Notes: generated from the sequence alone by a model not told the origin. DNA of 26,243 nucleotides from Caldisphaera sp046536515 (GCF_046536515.1 NZ_JAWDMQ010000020.1:1-26243), one strand, 5' to 3'. Numbered from the stretch's first letter, positions 8,093 to 16,704 are shown. Made by a program: numbers and translations.

Positions 8093-9514
8093 TTGGATAT
8101 TGCTTTGTTATTTGAAATGCACCAGCCGATTAGACTAAAGAAGCTACACGATTTCACTCCAACTTCAATGCCTGATAACTTAAATGATCTCTTCGATAAT
8201 TATAGCAACAAAATTATATTAGATAGGGTTACAGAAAAAACTTATCGGCATGCAACAAAAATTATAAAAAATAACATAGAAAAATATGAAGGCTTTAAAG
8301 TTAACTTTAGTATATCTGGAGTTTTATTGGAACAGCTTAAAGAAAGTAATATTGATGTTATTAAGCTTTTTCAGGATTTAGCAAGCTCAGAAAGAGTTGA
8401 GTTTTTAGCTCAAACTTATTATCATTCATTATCATGGTTTATTGATAAAAAGGAATTTTATGAGCAAATCAAGATCCAAGCCGATTCAATAGAAGAAAAT
8501 ATTGGTTATAAACCCAAGTCAGCAGAGAATACTGAATTTATATACAATAATGATATAGGTTGCTTTTTAAAAAACATGGGATATAAAGTTGTTGTAACAG
8601 AAGGGGTTGATTTTATATTAAATGGTAGATCACCAAATAAGGTCTATAAGAATCCATTGTGCGACCATAAAATTGTCCTCAGAAATTACAGACTAAGTGA
8701 TGATATAGGTTTTAGGTTTAGTAATAATAAATGGGAAGAATACCCTTTAACAGCAGAAAAATATTCGTATTGGATAAATTCTACCCCTGGCGAATTTTTA
8801 TTAATAGCAATTGATTATGAAACGTTTGGAGAGCATCATAATCCTTCTACTGGTATATATGATTTTTTAGATTATTTGCCAAAGGAAATATTAAAATTTG
8901 ATAATTTAAAATTTGCAAACATAAGTGAAGCAAGAGAATCTGACGATTATTATGATGTCCCTCCATGGAGAACTATCAGTTGGGCTGATGAAAGAGATTT
9001 AAGTGCATGGCTGGGCAATCCATTGCAAAGGGATGCATTTAATTCTCTAAGGAGGCTTTATTATTATTCAAAACCATTTGGAGGAATTTTATTAGAAACT
9101 TTTAGAAAATTAACTATTAGCGATCACCTTTATTATATGGCAACTAAATATGGTCCAACAGGAGAGGTGCATAATTATTTTAATCCTATGGGAGGCTATG
9201 AAAAAGCATTCCATTCATTTATAATAGCATTAGATATGCTGGGTTTAAAGATAAAGGAAAAAGTTAGCGAAAATTTATGTGATTTTTTGATAAATATGAC
9301 ATTACCAGAGGAGCTTTGCTTTTATTTTAATGATAATGGTAAAAATTTAGGTAAGGCTTGTTCTTTACCTGAATTTTTCCAAGCAGTTAAAAAATTATCT
9401 ATAGATTATAAAGAAAAACATAGAGAAGATATAGACAAATGGTTATCAGAAACACTAATGGTAAAGAACCTTGATGAGGTTATGAGAAAGTGTCCTGACT
9501 TAATTAAAAACTGA
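8093..9514 (+). CDS. Glycoside hydrolase family 57 (alpha-amylase / glucanotransferase type)
   Basis: 473 residues from the TTG at 8093, which has AAGGTG 6 nt upstream; the GTG at 8084 is in frame but lies inside that ribosome site. GH57 motifs in order: MHQP (about 9-12), then SAENTEFIYNND with the probable nucleophile E148, then AIDYETFGEHH with the probable acid/base D241, then PPWRTISWADERD. The NTEFIYNND form is that of the archaeal alpha-amylase subgroup rather than branching enzyme. It is intracellular (no signal peptide) and follows glycogen synthase, so it likely trims, transfers or degrades alpha-glucan chains. Amylase and 4-alpha-glucanotransferase activities cannot be told apart here. 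Confidence 0.9.
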   Translation: MDIALLFEMHQPIRLKKLHDFTPTSMPDNLNDLFDNYSNKIILDRVTEKTYRHATKIIKNNIEKYEGFKVNFSISGVLLEQLKESNIDVIKLFQDLASSERVEFLAQTYYHSLSWFIDKKEFYEQIKIQADSIEENIGYKPKSAENTEFIYNNDIGCFLKNMGYKVVVTEGVDFILNGRSPNKVYKNPLCDHKIVLRNYRLSDDIGFRFSNNKWEEYPLTAEKYSYWINSTPGEFLLIAIDYETFGEHHNPSTGIYDFLDYLPKEILKFDNLKFANISEARESDDYYDVPPWRTISWADERDLSAWLGNPLQRDAFNSLRRLYYYSKPFGGILLETFRKLTISDHLYYMATKYGPTGEVHNYFNPMGGYEKAFHSFIIALDMLGLKIKEKVSENLCDFLINMTLPEELCFYFNDNGKNLGKACSLPEFFQAVKKLSIDYKEKHREDIDKWLSETLMVKNLDEVMRKCPDLIKN

Positions 9515-9588
9515 ATAGATATTAATATTTTAAATTAAAATATTATTGAAAACTTATTCTTAAGGCCGAAAATAATTGTAATAATTTT

Positions 9589-10287
9589 TTATAAGGAATC
9601 ATCTTTATACATTAACGACATACGTTTTTTATCATATTTGCTAGATACCTTTTCTAAATAATTTTTTATCATAATATCCGTCTCTACTAAAAAAGCTTCT
9701 TGGGGGACTTTTCCATTTTTTTCAACATAGTATCTAAATGGAAGCTGTTTCATTAGAAATTCGCTTTCTTTGATAAAATAGTTTAATTGATTTAAAAATA
9801 AATGAACATACCTATCTGCATATAGGTCTATACTTCCAGGATAAGATCCAGAATATTCATCGCTTTCTAACAAATCTTTATTTCTTATGAGTTCTAGCCC
9901 TACTTCAGAACCAAATTCAAGCATTTTCATAACTAGTTTCCATCCTTTTGTTCCATAATAATTTACTTCACCTTTATACTCTTCACCCTCTACACCGTTG
10001 TTGCCATAAACGTATTGTCCTAATAGATCAGGATTTCTTTTATTAAAATTTTCATATTCTATTTCGAATTTCTGTTTTATTTTTTCAATAGTTTCATTGT
10101 TACTATAAAATCTAATTCTTAGCGTATTTGGCCATGGAATAGATTCCCAGATATAATGCCATGAGCCCTTCTTATTAGACATTACTTTAAAGTCTTTTAC
10201 CAAAAAATAAACAAAATTTGATAAAATCATTTTTATTTTTTCAGGATCATTACTTTTTATCTCTAAATTAATTTCTAACCATTTCAA
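9589..10287 (-). CDS. Orphan protein with weak likeness to the lantibiotic dehydratase C-terminal (thiopeptide-type) domain
   Basis: 232 residues, start TTG at 10287. Not firmly recognised. The order of features recalls the SpaB_C/thiopeptide-type domain: an N-terminal W-L-E-I-N-L strand and helix (1-31), WHYIWESIPWPNTLRIRF (43-60) like the family's 'FFIRY-dPxpHLRLRF', a tyrosine-rich strand then YYGTKGWKLVMKMLEFGSEV (110-129) like 'RYGGxxxMxxAExLFxxDS', and YVHLFLNQLNY (160-170) near the end. In that family the fold eliminates glutamate from serine/threonine or builds thiopeptide rings. No LanB partner, cyclase or precursor peptide is visible nearby. It converges on the GH57 gene with a 74-bp gap. 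Treat the fold as a hypothesis. Confidence 0.65.
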   Translation of the reverse strand: MKWLEINLEIKSNDPEKIKMILSNFVYFLVKDFKVMSNKKGSWHYIWESIPWPNTLRIRFYSNNETIEKIKQKFEIEYENFNKRNPDLLGQYVYGNNGVEGEEYKGEVNYYGTKGWKLVMKMLEFGSEVGLELIRNKDLLESDEYSGSYPGSIDLYADRYVHLFLNQLNYFIKESEFLMKQLPFRYYVEKNGKVPQEAFLVETDIMIKNYLEKVSSKYDKKRMSLMYKDDSL

Positions 10288-10631
10288 CTTTAACCCTATT
10301 ATTTATTTATTAAGTTCCTTTTTATTAAAATTTTATACATACGATTTACTTAAACAAGTGTTATAGGAATAAATTTTGGCTTAAACTATTCATCCTATAA
10401 GAATTAACCATATGGAGTTATATGGTTATCATTTAATGTTAGTTGAGGTAAGGTGTACCTCATATTTCGATTGTGCATACTCTGTTAAAAGGAGAGTTTT
10501 TAAAAGTAATGTTTAAGTATTAGATCTTATTTAGTTTTGAAAGACAAGATTTGTGATTTTTTGTTCAATTGCTCATAAATACAAAAGTTTATAATTTAAA
10601 ATAGATAAATTATTTATATAGGTGAATATGA
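10288..10631. other. Intergenic region with three consecutive small hairpins
   Basis: About 340 bp between divergent genes. Perfect short stems follow each other on one strand: AACCATAT (10406-10413) with ATATGGTT (10420-10427); TGAGGTA (10444-10450) with TACCTCA (10456-10462), loop AGGTG; and ACTCT (about 10478-10482) with AGAGT (10492-10496). AT-rich boxes just before 10621 may be the promoter of the NifX-like gene. The hairpins are not next to a start codon, so a small RNA or 5' leader is possible. Confidence 0.5.
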
Positions 10632-11039
10632 TTGGATCAAGGAAGTTTGATAAAAATTGCTGTGCCTTCAGATGACGGAGAAACCATGTCTGATCATTTT
10701 GGAAGATCTCTTGGCTTTATAGTTTATTATGTTGATTTATCTAACAGTAAAGTTATTAATAAAGAATTTAGAAAAAGAAAATATACGGAAGATTTTCATG
10801 GTCATCATTATGGTTATCATCATGAACATGAAGATGAAAGTGTAACTTCACCTGAAGAAGCGAAGAAGCATATAGATATTTTAAATACAATTAAGGATGT
10901 TGATGTAATAATAACGGCTGGTATGGGTCCAAGAATGATATCAGCGTTTAGATCTCTAAACAAAGCAGTAATTATTGCATATGATGCTAATCCAGATAAT
11001 TTAATTAATGAATATATAAAGCAATACTCTAATGTTTAA
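10632..11039 (+). CDS. NifX/NifB-like (dinitrogenase Fe-Mo cofactor fold) protein with a His-rich loop
   Basis: 135 residues. KIAVPSDDGETMSDHFGRS near the start and VDVIITAGMGPRMISAFRS in the second half are the hallmarks of the NifX/NafY/VnfX fold, which binds iron-sulfur or heterometal clusters. Between them lies a histidine-rich insert, FHGHHYGYHHEHEDE (about 55-69), likely to bind Ni, Zn or Cu. No nitrogenase genes are present, so a nitrogen-fixation role is unlikely; metal carriage or sensing is more plausible. The TTG start has GGTGA 6 nt upstream. A related domain is fused to the cation diffusion facilitator at 13867. Confidence 0.85.
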   Translation: MDQGSLIKIAVPSDDGETMSDHFGRSLGFIVYYVDLSNSKVINKEFRKRKYTEDFHGHHYGYHHEHEDESVTSPEEAKKHIDILNTIKDVDVIITAGMGPRMISAFRSLNKAVIIAYDANPDNLINEYIKQYSNV

Positions 11040-11167
11040 TGAAAATTTATGTTAATATTGCAATTAATACTGATCAATAAATTATATATATATAAAAAAA
11101 GAAACAACAAATTTCTACTTTTAAAGCAGGCATAAAATTTAAATTTTAAACATATTTAAGAAAGCAA

Positions 11168-11210
11168 AATCTGACCTCCTATCCGCTCTAAAGGGAGAGG
11201 TTTTCTCTTG
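11168..11210 (+). repeat. Solo left-end repeat of the tnpB element family (copy 1)
   Basis: Begins AATCTGACCTCCT, then a hairpin built on CTCTAAAGGGAGAG and ends GAGGTTTTCTCTTG. It matches the start of the full element at 15257 and the copy at 19424. No transposase gene follows it. Confidence 0.65.
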
Positions 11211-11284
11211 TAAAATCTTGTTATTAGTAAAAAACATATAACTTTTATTATATAAAACATAACAGAATAGCTATAAAGGTCTAA

Positions 11285-11325
11285 CCTTAAGACCTTAGGG
11301 AATACTTTAAAGTTGGTAGGATTTC
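11285..11325 (-). repeat. Degenerate left-end repeat, inverted (copy 5)
   Basis: On the minus strand it reads GAAATC, then CTTTAAAGTATTCC and AAGGTCTTAAGG. It aligns best with the degenerate copy at 24409 (CTTTGAAGTATTCC, then AGGTCT) and, in its last part, with CCTAAGGTCTCAAGG of the full element. It faces the copy at 11168. Confidence 0.45.
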
Positions 11326-11371
11326 AGTTAATCCTTAAGGCTATGTAAACTTACTAAAAACGGAAAGTATG

Positions 11372-13000
11372 TTAGGCGGCAAATATCCCTTCTTCTATGA
11401 CATATTTTTTTCTTGCCAGATCCATCATTTTTTTAGTAAATAATATGGCAAATATTACAACAACAATGCCAAATAAGAAAGATGCCCAAGCAGCTAAGGT
11501 AATGTTCCCTTGATATGTCCAAATATCTATTAATTTCATTAATCCATGTCTTACCTCTAAATTGTGGCCATTTAAATTTAGCCAATATTCACCTATCATT
11601 AGTCCCCCCCATGCACTGTTAATTGTAGATGAAAGACCGCTAATCATATATGGGAACGTAGACGGAAGTATAATATATCTCATTTTTTGCCAATAGCTCA
11701 AATTAAAATTATCCATAACCTCCCAATATTCTTGTGGTATAGCCTTTATTCCGAGCCACATAGCATAAAATATATAATAAAATGTACTTAAAAATCCTAA
11801 TAATAATACAAAAAATTCGACAGATAAATAGCTTAAAAACCTTTCTATAATTGTATATGAAGCAGCAAATATTATTGGAAAATAAGTAGGAGGAGGATAG
11901 GCTGCAATAACCTGAATAACAGGTATTGCTGTAGCTTCAGTTTTTTTATGTAGTGCTAAATAATAAGCAATAAACAGAGAAATTAAAAATGATGTGATTG
12001 CAATTAAACTAACCCTTATGTAATCATATGCTATGTTTATTAATATATATAAAGAGTTATTTAATAAATAAATCCAAAGTTTATATGTGGTTGATGATAA
12101 AATACTGTAAACTCCGTAAATTAACAAAGATAAAATAACTAAACCTGTTATTGCCCCTATAATTTTATAGACTAAGTTACCTCGTTCTTCTTCCATTTCT
12201 AATTTCCTTAGTTTTATTGTTCTTCTCATAGGCGATGCTAAATATCTAGTAGTAATGTTACCTATCCTTCTAGCTGGTGCAGTTAATGGTGTATAAAACT
12301 TTGCCAAATATTTTATCCTACTGTATCTTGGTATAGGTATTTCACTTTCTAATGAATATTTTGCAACAGCCTGATTTGCGAATTCTCTTAAACCGAAAAT
12401 TGTTATTGCTATTATAATGCCTAGAACAGCTAAAGAGAAATAAATTAGGCTGAAGGCATTTTTGTTTATTAAATCTATAATTATAGATCCTATACCAAAT
12501 ACGTGAAAAGAGTTTGTTCCCACTATAAAAACTTCACTTACTGTAATATAAAAGAACGCGTCAGTGAATGATGGTATTAGATTTGCAGCAATTTTAGGCA
12601 TCGAAAACGGAATGTATAACTTTTTAAGTTTGTCTATTAGGCCTAATCTTAAATTTTCAATTGATTCAAGCATAGGCAATGGTACTGTTTTAAAAGCTTG
12701 ATAAATACTCATCCATATATTCCAAACAACAGCTGTAAAAATTAAGAAATCTGCAGCTAATTCGGCTCCAATATAGCCTCCTATATGGTAAATAAAAAAT
12801 ATCAAAACAACAGGGAAAAACGATATAACAGGAACTGACTCTAATATTTCAATAAGACCTATATAAATGCTCTCAAACAATTTACTCTTTATTGAGATAT
12901 ATCCAAAAATCCAACCTGTCACTATTGATAGCAAAATTAGTCCAAATACTCTTCCCGTTGATGCCAAAGTTGCTAATATTATTAATTCGTATATATTCAT
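11372..13000 (-). CDS. ABC transporter permease, duplicated (anion/sulfonate-type)
   Basis: 542 residues with two binding-protein-dependent permease domains in one chain. Each has its ATPase-contact (EAA-like) loop: ESIENLRLGLIDKLKKLYIP near 112-131 and EVMDNFNLSYWQKMRYIILP in the second half. A charged linker of about 60 residues (RKLEMEEERG) separates the halves. This 'duplicated permease' layout is known from archaeal ABC anion-transport systems related to nitrate/sulfonate/taurine transporters; the substrate here is unknown and no binding protein is nearby. It starts 5 bp after the stop of the ATPase gene, with GGTAG overlapping that stop as ribosome site, so the two are one operon. Confidence 0.88.
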   Translation of the reverse strand: MNIYELIILATLASTGRVFGLILLSIVTGWIFGYISIKSKLFESIYIGLIEILESVPVISFFPVVLIFFIYHIGGYIGAELAADFLIFTAVVWNIWMSIYQAFKTVPLPMLESIENLRLGLIDKLKKLYIPFSMPKIAANLIPSFTDAFFYITVSEVFIVGTNSFHVFGIGSIIIDLINKNAFSLIYFSLAVLGIIIAITIFGLREFANQAVAKYSLESEIPIPRYSRIKYLAKFYTPLTAPARRIGNITTRYLASPMRRTIKLRKLEMEEERGNLVYKIIGAITGLVILSLLIYGVYSILSSTTYKLWIYLLNNSLYILINIAYDYIRVSLIAITSFLISLFIAYYLALHKKTEATAIPVIQVIAAYPPPTYFPIIFAASYTIIERFLSYLSVEFFVLLLGFLSTFYYIFYAMWLGIKAIPQEYWEVMDNFNLSYWQKMRYIILPSTFPYMISGLSSTINSAWGGLMIGEYWLNLNGHNLEVRHGLMKLIDIWTYQGNITLAAWASFLFGIVVVIFAILFTKKMMDLARKKYVIEEGIFAA

Positions 13001-13005
13001 TATCT

Positions 13006-13759
13006 CTACCTTGATGGAATAGTATAATCATATAACATATCAGTATATTCAAAGAATTTAGGATCTCTTGGGTTTCTAGGTCTTTCTAAGTCTATTTTAA
13101 CTTTACCAATAACAGTAGCAGGGTGTCCATTTAATATGTAAACAAAATCTGATAACTCGACAACTTCATTTAAGTTATGTGAAACCAATACCACTCCTTT
13201 AAGCGTTGTATTAACATTAAAAAGTATGTCGTAAAGTTCTTTTCTTAGAGATTCAGCTGTTAGTTCATCTAAATGAGCAAACGGTTCATCCATAAGTAAA
13301 ATTAAAGGGTCAGCTGCTAGTGCTCTTGCTATAGCAACCCTTTGTCTCATACCCCCACTAAGTTCTTTAGGATAAAAGTTTTCAAATCCTTCTAAGCCAA
13401 CAGTTTCCAGCATTTGTTTAGCAATTTCCTTGGCCGCGTTTTTAGATAAGTTTCTATGCTTTAGGCCAAGCATTACGTTTTCAAGTGCCGTCATCCAAGG
13501 AAAAGTAACTATTGACTGATGGACTAGCATTATTTTTGGTGTAGGCTTTGTTATCTTTTGTACAAGCAAATATACATTCCCTTCAGTGGGCTTCAAAAAT
13601 CCTCCCAATACTCTAAGTAAAGTTGATTTTCCAACTCCCGATGGACCAATTATTGAAACTATCTGGTTTTCTCTTACCTCTAAATTTATGTGATTGAATA
13701 TTGTATTTTTATTGTATGCGAATGCTACGTCAACTGCTTCTAAAACTGTTCCAACTCAT
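13006..13759 (-). CDS. ABC transporter ATPase, with an apparent frameshift after the start
   Basis: The readable frame holds a full ATPase: Walker A GPSGVGKST, Q-loop LVHQSIVTFPWMT, signature LSGGMRQRVAIARAL, Walker B LILLMDEP and switch SHNLNEV. Yet the first ordinary start codon in that frame is a TTG (13608) beyond Walker A, which would give a dead protein. Upstream, the frame stays open as VLEAVDVAFAYN back to a TGA at about 13754-13756 with no ATG, GTG or TTG. An ATG at 13759 with GAGGGG before it is one base out of frame; dropping one base from the A4 run at 13742-13745 (plus strand) would give MSWNSLEAVDVAFAY. So either a sequencing slip, a recent frameshift or a non-standard start. 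It energises the permease downstream. Confidence 0.8.
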
Positions 13760-13866
13760 CCGCCCCTCTATCTTTGCCTTTTGAAACAAATAATTCTGGG
13801 TTTAAATTTCTAATCCGAAAAATTGTAGATAACTTCAGTAATTAATTTTATGAGTTTTAAATTTGT

Positions 13867-15039
13867 TTATTTAGAAATAAGTTTTCCTTGTCTAAATAAG
13901 TTAATTGCCTTTCTTTCATCTATTTCATTAGTATAATAAACTTCTATTCCATATGCTTTTAATGCCAACAAGTTTTCATTACCAGCATATATTATTGCAT
14001 TTACCCCCTTTTCTCTTAACATTTGTGAAATATTACTCATACTTCCTCTAGTCAAATTAATGTTATCTATTATCGATTCAATATCCATGTTGGACGTGTT
14101 TAAAATTTTAATTTTTTTGATTTTTTCTATATTATTAGCTATCATATCTTTTTCATCTTCAAATATAGCTAACTTCCATTTTCCAGTATACGATCCAGGT
14201 TCTATATGAATTGAAACATATAACAATGAAGGAATTTCTTTCCTAAGCTTTTCTTCCACAACATCGGTTAGCCTATCAGCATCTTTTACGCTAAAAGCTG
14301 GTGGCGCTTCTAAATGCATTGTAGCAAACAAGAATGGGCCTGCCTTCCTTACTTTTATTTCATGGACACCTATGACATTTTCTATACTTAATACAATTTT
14401 TCTTATATTTTCAGTTGCTTTTTCATCTCCTCTATCTAATAGTGTAAGAACAGAATCCTTTCCGATTTGATATGATTGTAATAATATATATCCTCCTATA
14501 CCGATGCCTATTATTTCAGGCAGATATCTTATATTAAACCATTCACCAATTATCCCTATTACTACTGCAATGCTTGTTAGAGCATCTTGTAAAGAATGCA
14601 CCCCTTCTGCATTAATTGCATCCAATTTGATTCCAGGAGTAGATAGCAAATATCTTGTTAACCAATAAGTTGCTATTGCTGAAACTAGTTCTACACTTAT
14701 TAAAAGCAATGGCATACTGATTTTGCCTTCATTAGTAAAAATAGATTGTCTTATTATATCAAATCCAGCATAAGCTATTGCCACTGCTACAAATAAAGAT
14801 GCTAAATTTTCAGCCTTATATAGCCCAAATGGGTATTTTTCGGAGGGATATTTTTCAGCAAAAAAGAGGCCAATATAGACAACAAATCCTGTTAGAGAAT
14901 CTGCTATGTTGTGTATTCCATCAGCATATATAATTAAGCTTGCAAAAATTATTCCTAGTAATATTTTCGATATAGCTAAAATTATGTATATTATAGCTGC
15001 TATAAATGATCTCTTTTTGCCTTCGCTAAAGCTAACCAA
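13867..15039 (-). CDS. Cation diffusion facilitator (CDF) fused to a C-terminal NifX-like domain
   Basis: 390 residues from the TTG at 15039 (GGGAGGG 9 nt upstream; a TTG at 15057 is in frame but has no ribosome site). Six membrane helices with the CDF metal-site motifs ADGIHNIAD (D40, H43, D47) in helix 2 and EGVHSLQDAL in helix 5, then a cytoplasmic ferredoxin-like domain (IENVIGVHEIKVRK, YVSIHIEP). After that come about 100 extra residues (WKLAIFEDE, REKGVNAIIYAG, ALKAYGIEVYYTNEI, NLFRQGKL) with the pattern of a NifX-like fold. It would export Zn, Fe, Co or Mn; the tail may sense or carry metal. A TATA-like TTATTTAAG near 15088-15096 fits a short leader. Confidence 0.85.
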   Translation of the reverse strand: MVSFSEGKKRSFIAAIIYIILAISKILLGIIFASLIIYADGIHNIADSLTGFVVYIGLFFAEKYPSEKYPFGLYKAENLASLFVAVAIAYAGFDIIRQSIFTNEGKISMPLLLISVELVSAIATYWLTRYLLSTPGIKLDAINAEGVHSLQDALTSIAVVIGIIGEWFNIRYLPEIIGIGIGGYILLQSYQIGKDSVLTLLDRGDEKATENIRKIVLSIENVIGVHEIKVRKAGPFLFATMHLEAPPAFSVKDADRLTDVVEEKLRKEIPSLLYVSIHIEPGSYTGKWKLAIFEDEKDMIANNIEKIKKIKILNTSNMDIESIIDNINLTRGSMSNISQMLREKGVNAIIYAGNENLLALKAYGIEVYYTNEIDERKAINLFRQGKLISK

Positions 15040-15099
15040 TAGTTTTGGCCCTCCCAAATTAGTTAATTTTTCATTAAGATTAAATGCTTAAATAAGGAT

Positions 15100-15255
15100 T
15101 TAAATTATAATAGTTTTAATATAACCTAAACATTTTGAAGTTTGAATGCATATTTTAATATTTTTTTTAACATTTTCATAAGTATCGATTGAATTTATTT
15201 TATTTTTATCAAACCATCTTCCATTTTCTAGTTTTCCATCTACTAATTTAACCAA
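15100..15255 (-). pseudogene. Possible gene remnant truncated by the tnpB element
   Basis: A 51-codon open frame (TTG at 15255 to TAA at 15100) whose 5' end stops exactly where the left end of the tnpB element begins. It reads LVDGKLENGRWFDKNKIN and so on; I recognise no family. Its upstream frame closes at a TAG within the element. It may be the end of a gene cut by insertion, or chance in AT-rich DNA; no matching remainder was seen beyond the element's right end. Confidence 0.25.
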
Positions 15256-15334
15256 GAATCTGACCTCCTCCCCACCCTAAAGGGCGAGGGTTTCCTAAGG
15301 TCTCAAGGGTTACACCCCTTTTACGGGTGCTACT

Positions 15335-16471
15335 CTGAAAGCAGATATAAAAATAGCAGTACAAGGAAAGATTCTAAACCCTAATAAAGAGAAGAGACAT
15401 AAACTAAACGTTATTCTAGAGAAATACCTAAATGCAATAAGGTTTTTTGCTTCTTTTAATATCAAGGATAAGAAACTTCTCCAGAAAAAAGGATACGAGG
15501 AAGCTAGGAGAAGGTTTGGTCTATCTTCTACGCTAACAGAAACAGCTAGAGATAAGGCAGTAGAACTGGTTAAGGTAAATGAGGAAAGAGAATTCAACAT
15601 ACATAAAGTATCAATACGAGTGAACTACCGTGCTTTCAAACTTGTGAGGAGGGACACTAAGTTAACATATTATTGGTTATATCTTAAGCTAGACGGCGAT
15701 GGTGTGTGGTATCCAGTGCAATTCGGAGAAAGACAAAGACAGATGATATAGGACGCTCTATCAGATCATAGCGAATGGTCTTTACAACAAGTTGAACTCA
15801 TAAAGAGAGATGGTGAATGGTATGTATACTTCAGCCTTGAAAAACCCTTCAAGGATTATGAACCACAAACACCTATAGGAATAGATTTGGGTGAAAAGAA
15901 CTTAACTACAGTAGTTTCACTAGTTAACGGTAAACCTGTAAAGGGTACTTTCTTCAAAGGGACAAAAATCAAGGAAGTTAGACACAAGTACTTCAATATC
16001 AGGAAGAGACTATATGAGAAGAGGAGGCTTGACCTGATTAAAAGGTTGAGAGGAAAAGAGGTAATGATAGTTAACCATGAACTCCATGTTATCTCCAAGA
16101 AGATTGTGGAATACGCTAAACAATTCCCTTCACCAGTAATAGTTATGGAGAAGCTCACAGGTATTAGGAATAACTTTACGGGAAGTAAGAAGATCAACAG
16201 AAGTTTTCACTCCTTACCCTTCAGGAAATTGCAGAAGATGATAGAGTATAAGGCTAAGTTGCAGGGCATTAAGGTGATCTATATCAATCCTAAGAACACG
16301 TCCAAAACATGTCATAGGTGCGGTTATGTTACCCGAGTGGAAGGTAGAGAGTTTAAATGCCCTAAGTGTGGACTTATATATAACCGTGACTTGAACGCGT
16401 CTATAAACATAGCCCATGCCTTAACGAGAGGTATGGGTCGGGGGTATGTAAACACCCTAAAGGGGAGATGA
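15335..16471 (+). pseudogene. tnpB: TnpB RNA-guided nuclease gene with one in-frame amber stop and no standard start
   Basis: A single frame runs for 379 codons with one TAG, at 15749-15751 (codon 139), after ERQRQMI and before DALSDHSEW. The expected start position (before KADIKIAVQGKILNP) holds CTG rather than ATG, GTG or TTG. The RuvC nuclease residues are all present downstream: D in GIDLGEKNL, E in VMEKL, D in NRDLNASINIA, with a four-cysteine zinc finger CHRCG/CPKCG. TnpB cleaves DNA guided by an RNA from the element's right end and helps retain the element. Inactivation looks recent, since nothing else is broken. A shorter product starting inside the gene could still be made. Confidence 0.85.
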
Positions 16472-16533
16472 AGGTGTGTCGTGAAGTCCACTGGAAACCC
16501 CAAAGCTCCGTCCGTGAGGGCAGGGTAGTTTAC
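16472..16533 (+). ncRNA. Probable right-end guide RNA scaffold of the tnpB element
   Basis: In this family the guide (omega/reRNA) covers the end of tnpB and the right end, with the guide taken from the DNA next to the element. The stretch just after tnpB is GC-rich and has GGTGTGTCGTGAAGTCC and CTCCGTCCGTGAGGGCAGGG; the TGAAGTCCA core also occurs in the IS607 remnant, and GAAGGTG-N6-TGAAGTC recurs at 24622. The true 5' end probably lies inside tnpB. Assignment comes from family knowledge, not from a visible promoter. Confidence 0.45.
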
Positions 16534-16704
16534 GTTTCCTCCCTAGAAGCCTATTCTGTAGGGCATTTTATAAGATATATTAAAAATAAAAGAATATAAG
16601 TTTAACATTTTATGGCAGAAATCTTAGAAAACAATTATTTAAAAAGCTTATAATTTGTGAAAACTTTTATTTATTTGATTTTCAATTTTTTTTGGGGGAT
16701 ATAA

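Larger units (their letters stand above)
11040..11371. other. Intergenic region holding two opposed left-end repeats
   Basis: About 330 bp between the NifX-like gene and the end of the ABC permease. It contains a plus-strand copy of the tnpB-element left end (11168-11210) and a degenerate minus-strand copy (11285-11325), leaving about 75 bp between them. A 7-bp stem, AAGGTCT (11276-11282) with AGACCTT (11290-11296), sits in the second copy. No gene seen. Confidence 0.5.
15257..16533 (+). mobile_element. tnpB-only transposon (IS200/IS605-IS607 superfamily, IS1341-like)
   Basis: A complete-looking element carrying only tnpB. Its left end starts AATCTGACCTCC and contains a hairpin around CCCTAAAGGG; its right end runs through CTCCGTCCGTGAGGGCAGGG and stops near TAGTTTAC. 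Both ends recur elsewhere in the window without tnpB, which is how the borders were set. No tnpA is present, so movement would need a transposase in trans. GC content is above that of the flanks. Confidence 0.75.

Noticed and set aside
10632..11039. Nitrogen-fixation role for the NifX-like proteins
   Set aside because: No nitrogenase or other nif genes are present, and the His-rich insert points to general metal handling.
15310..16417. Minus-strand ORFs opposite tnpB
   Set aside because: They are shadows of the tnpB reading frame, which carries all the recognisable motifs.
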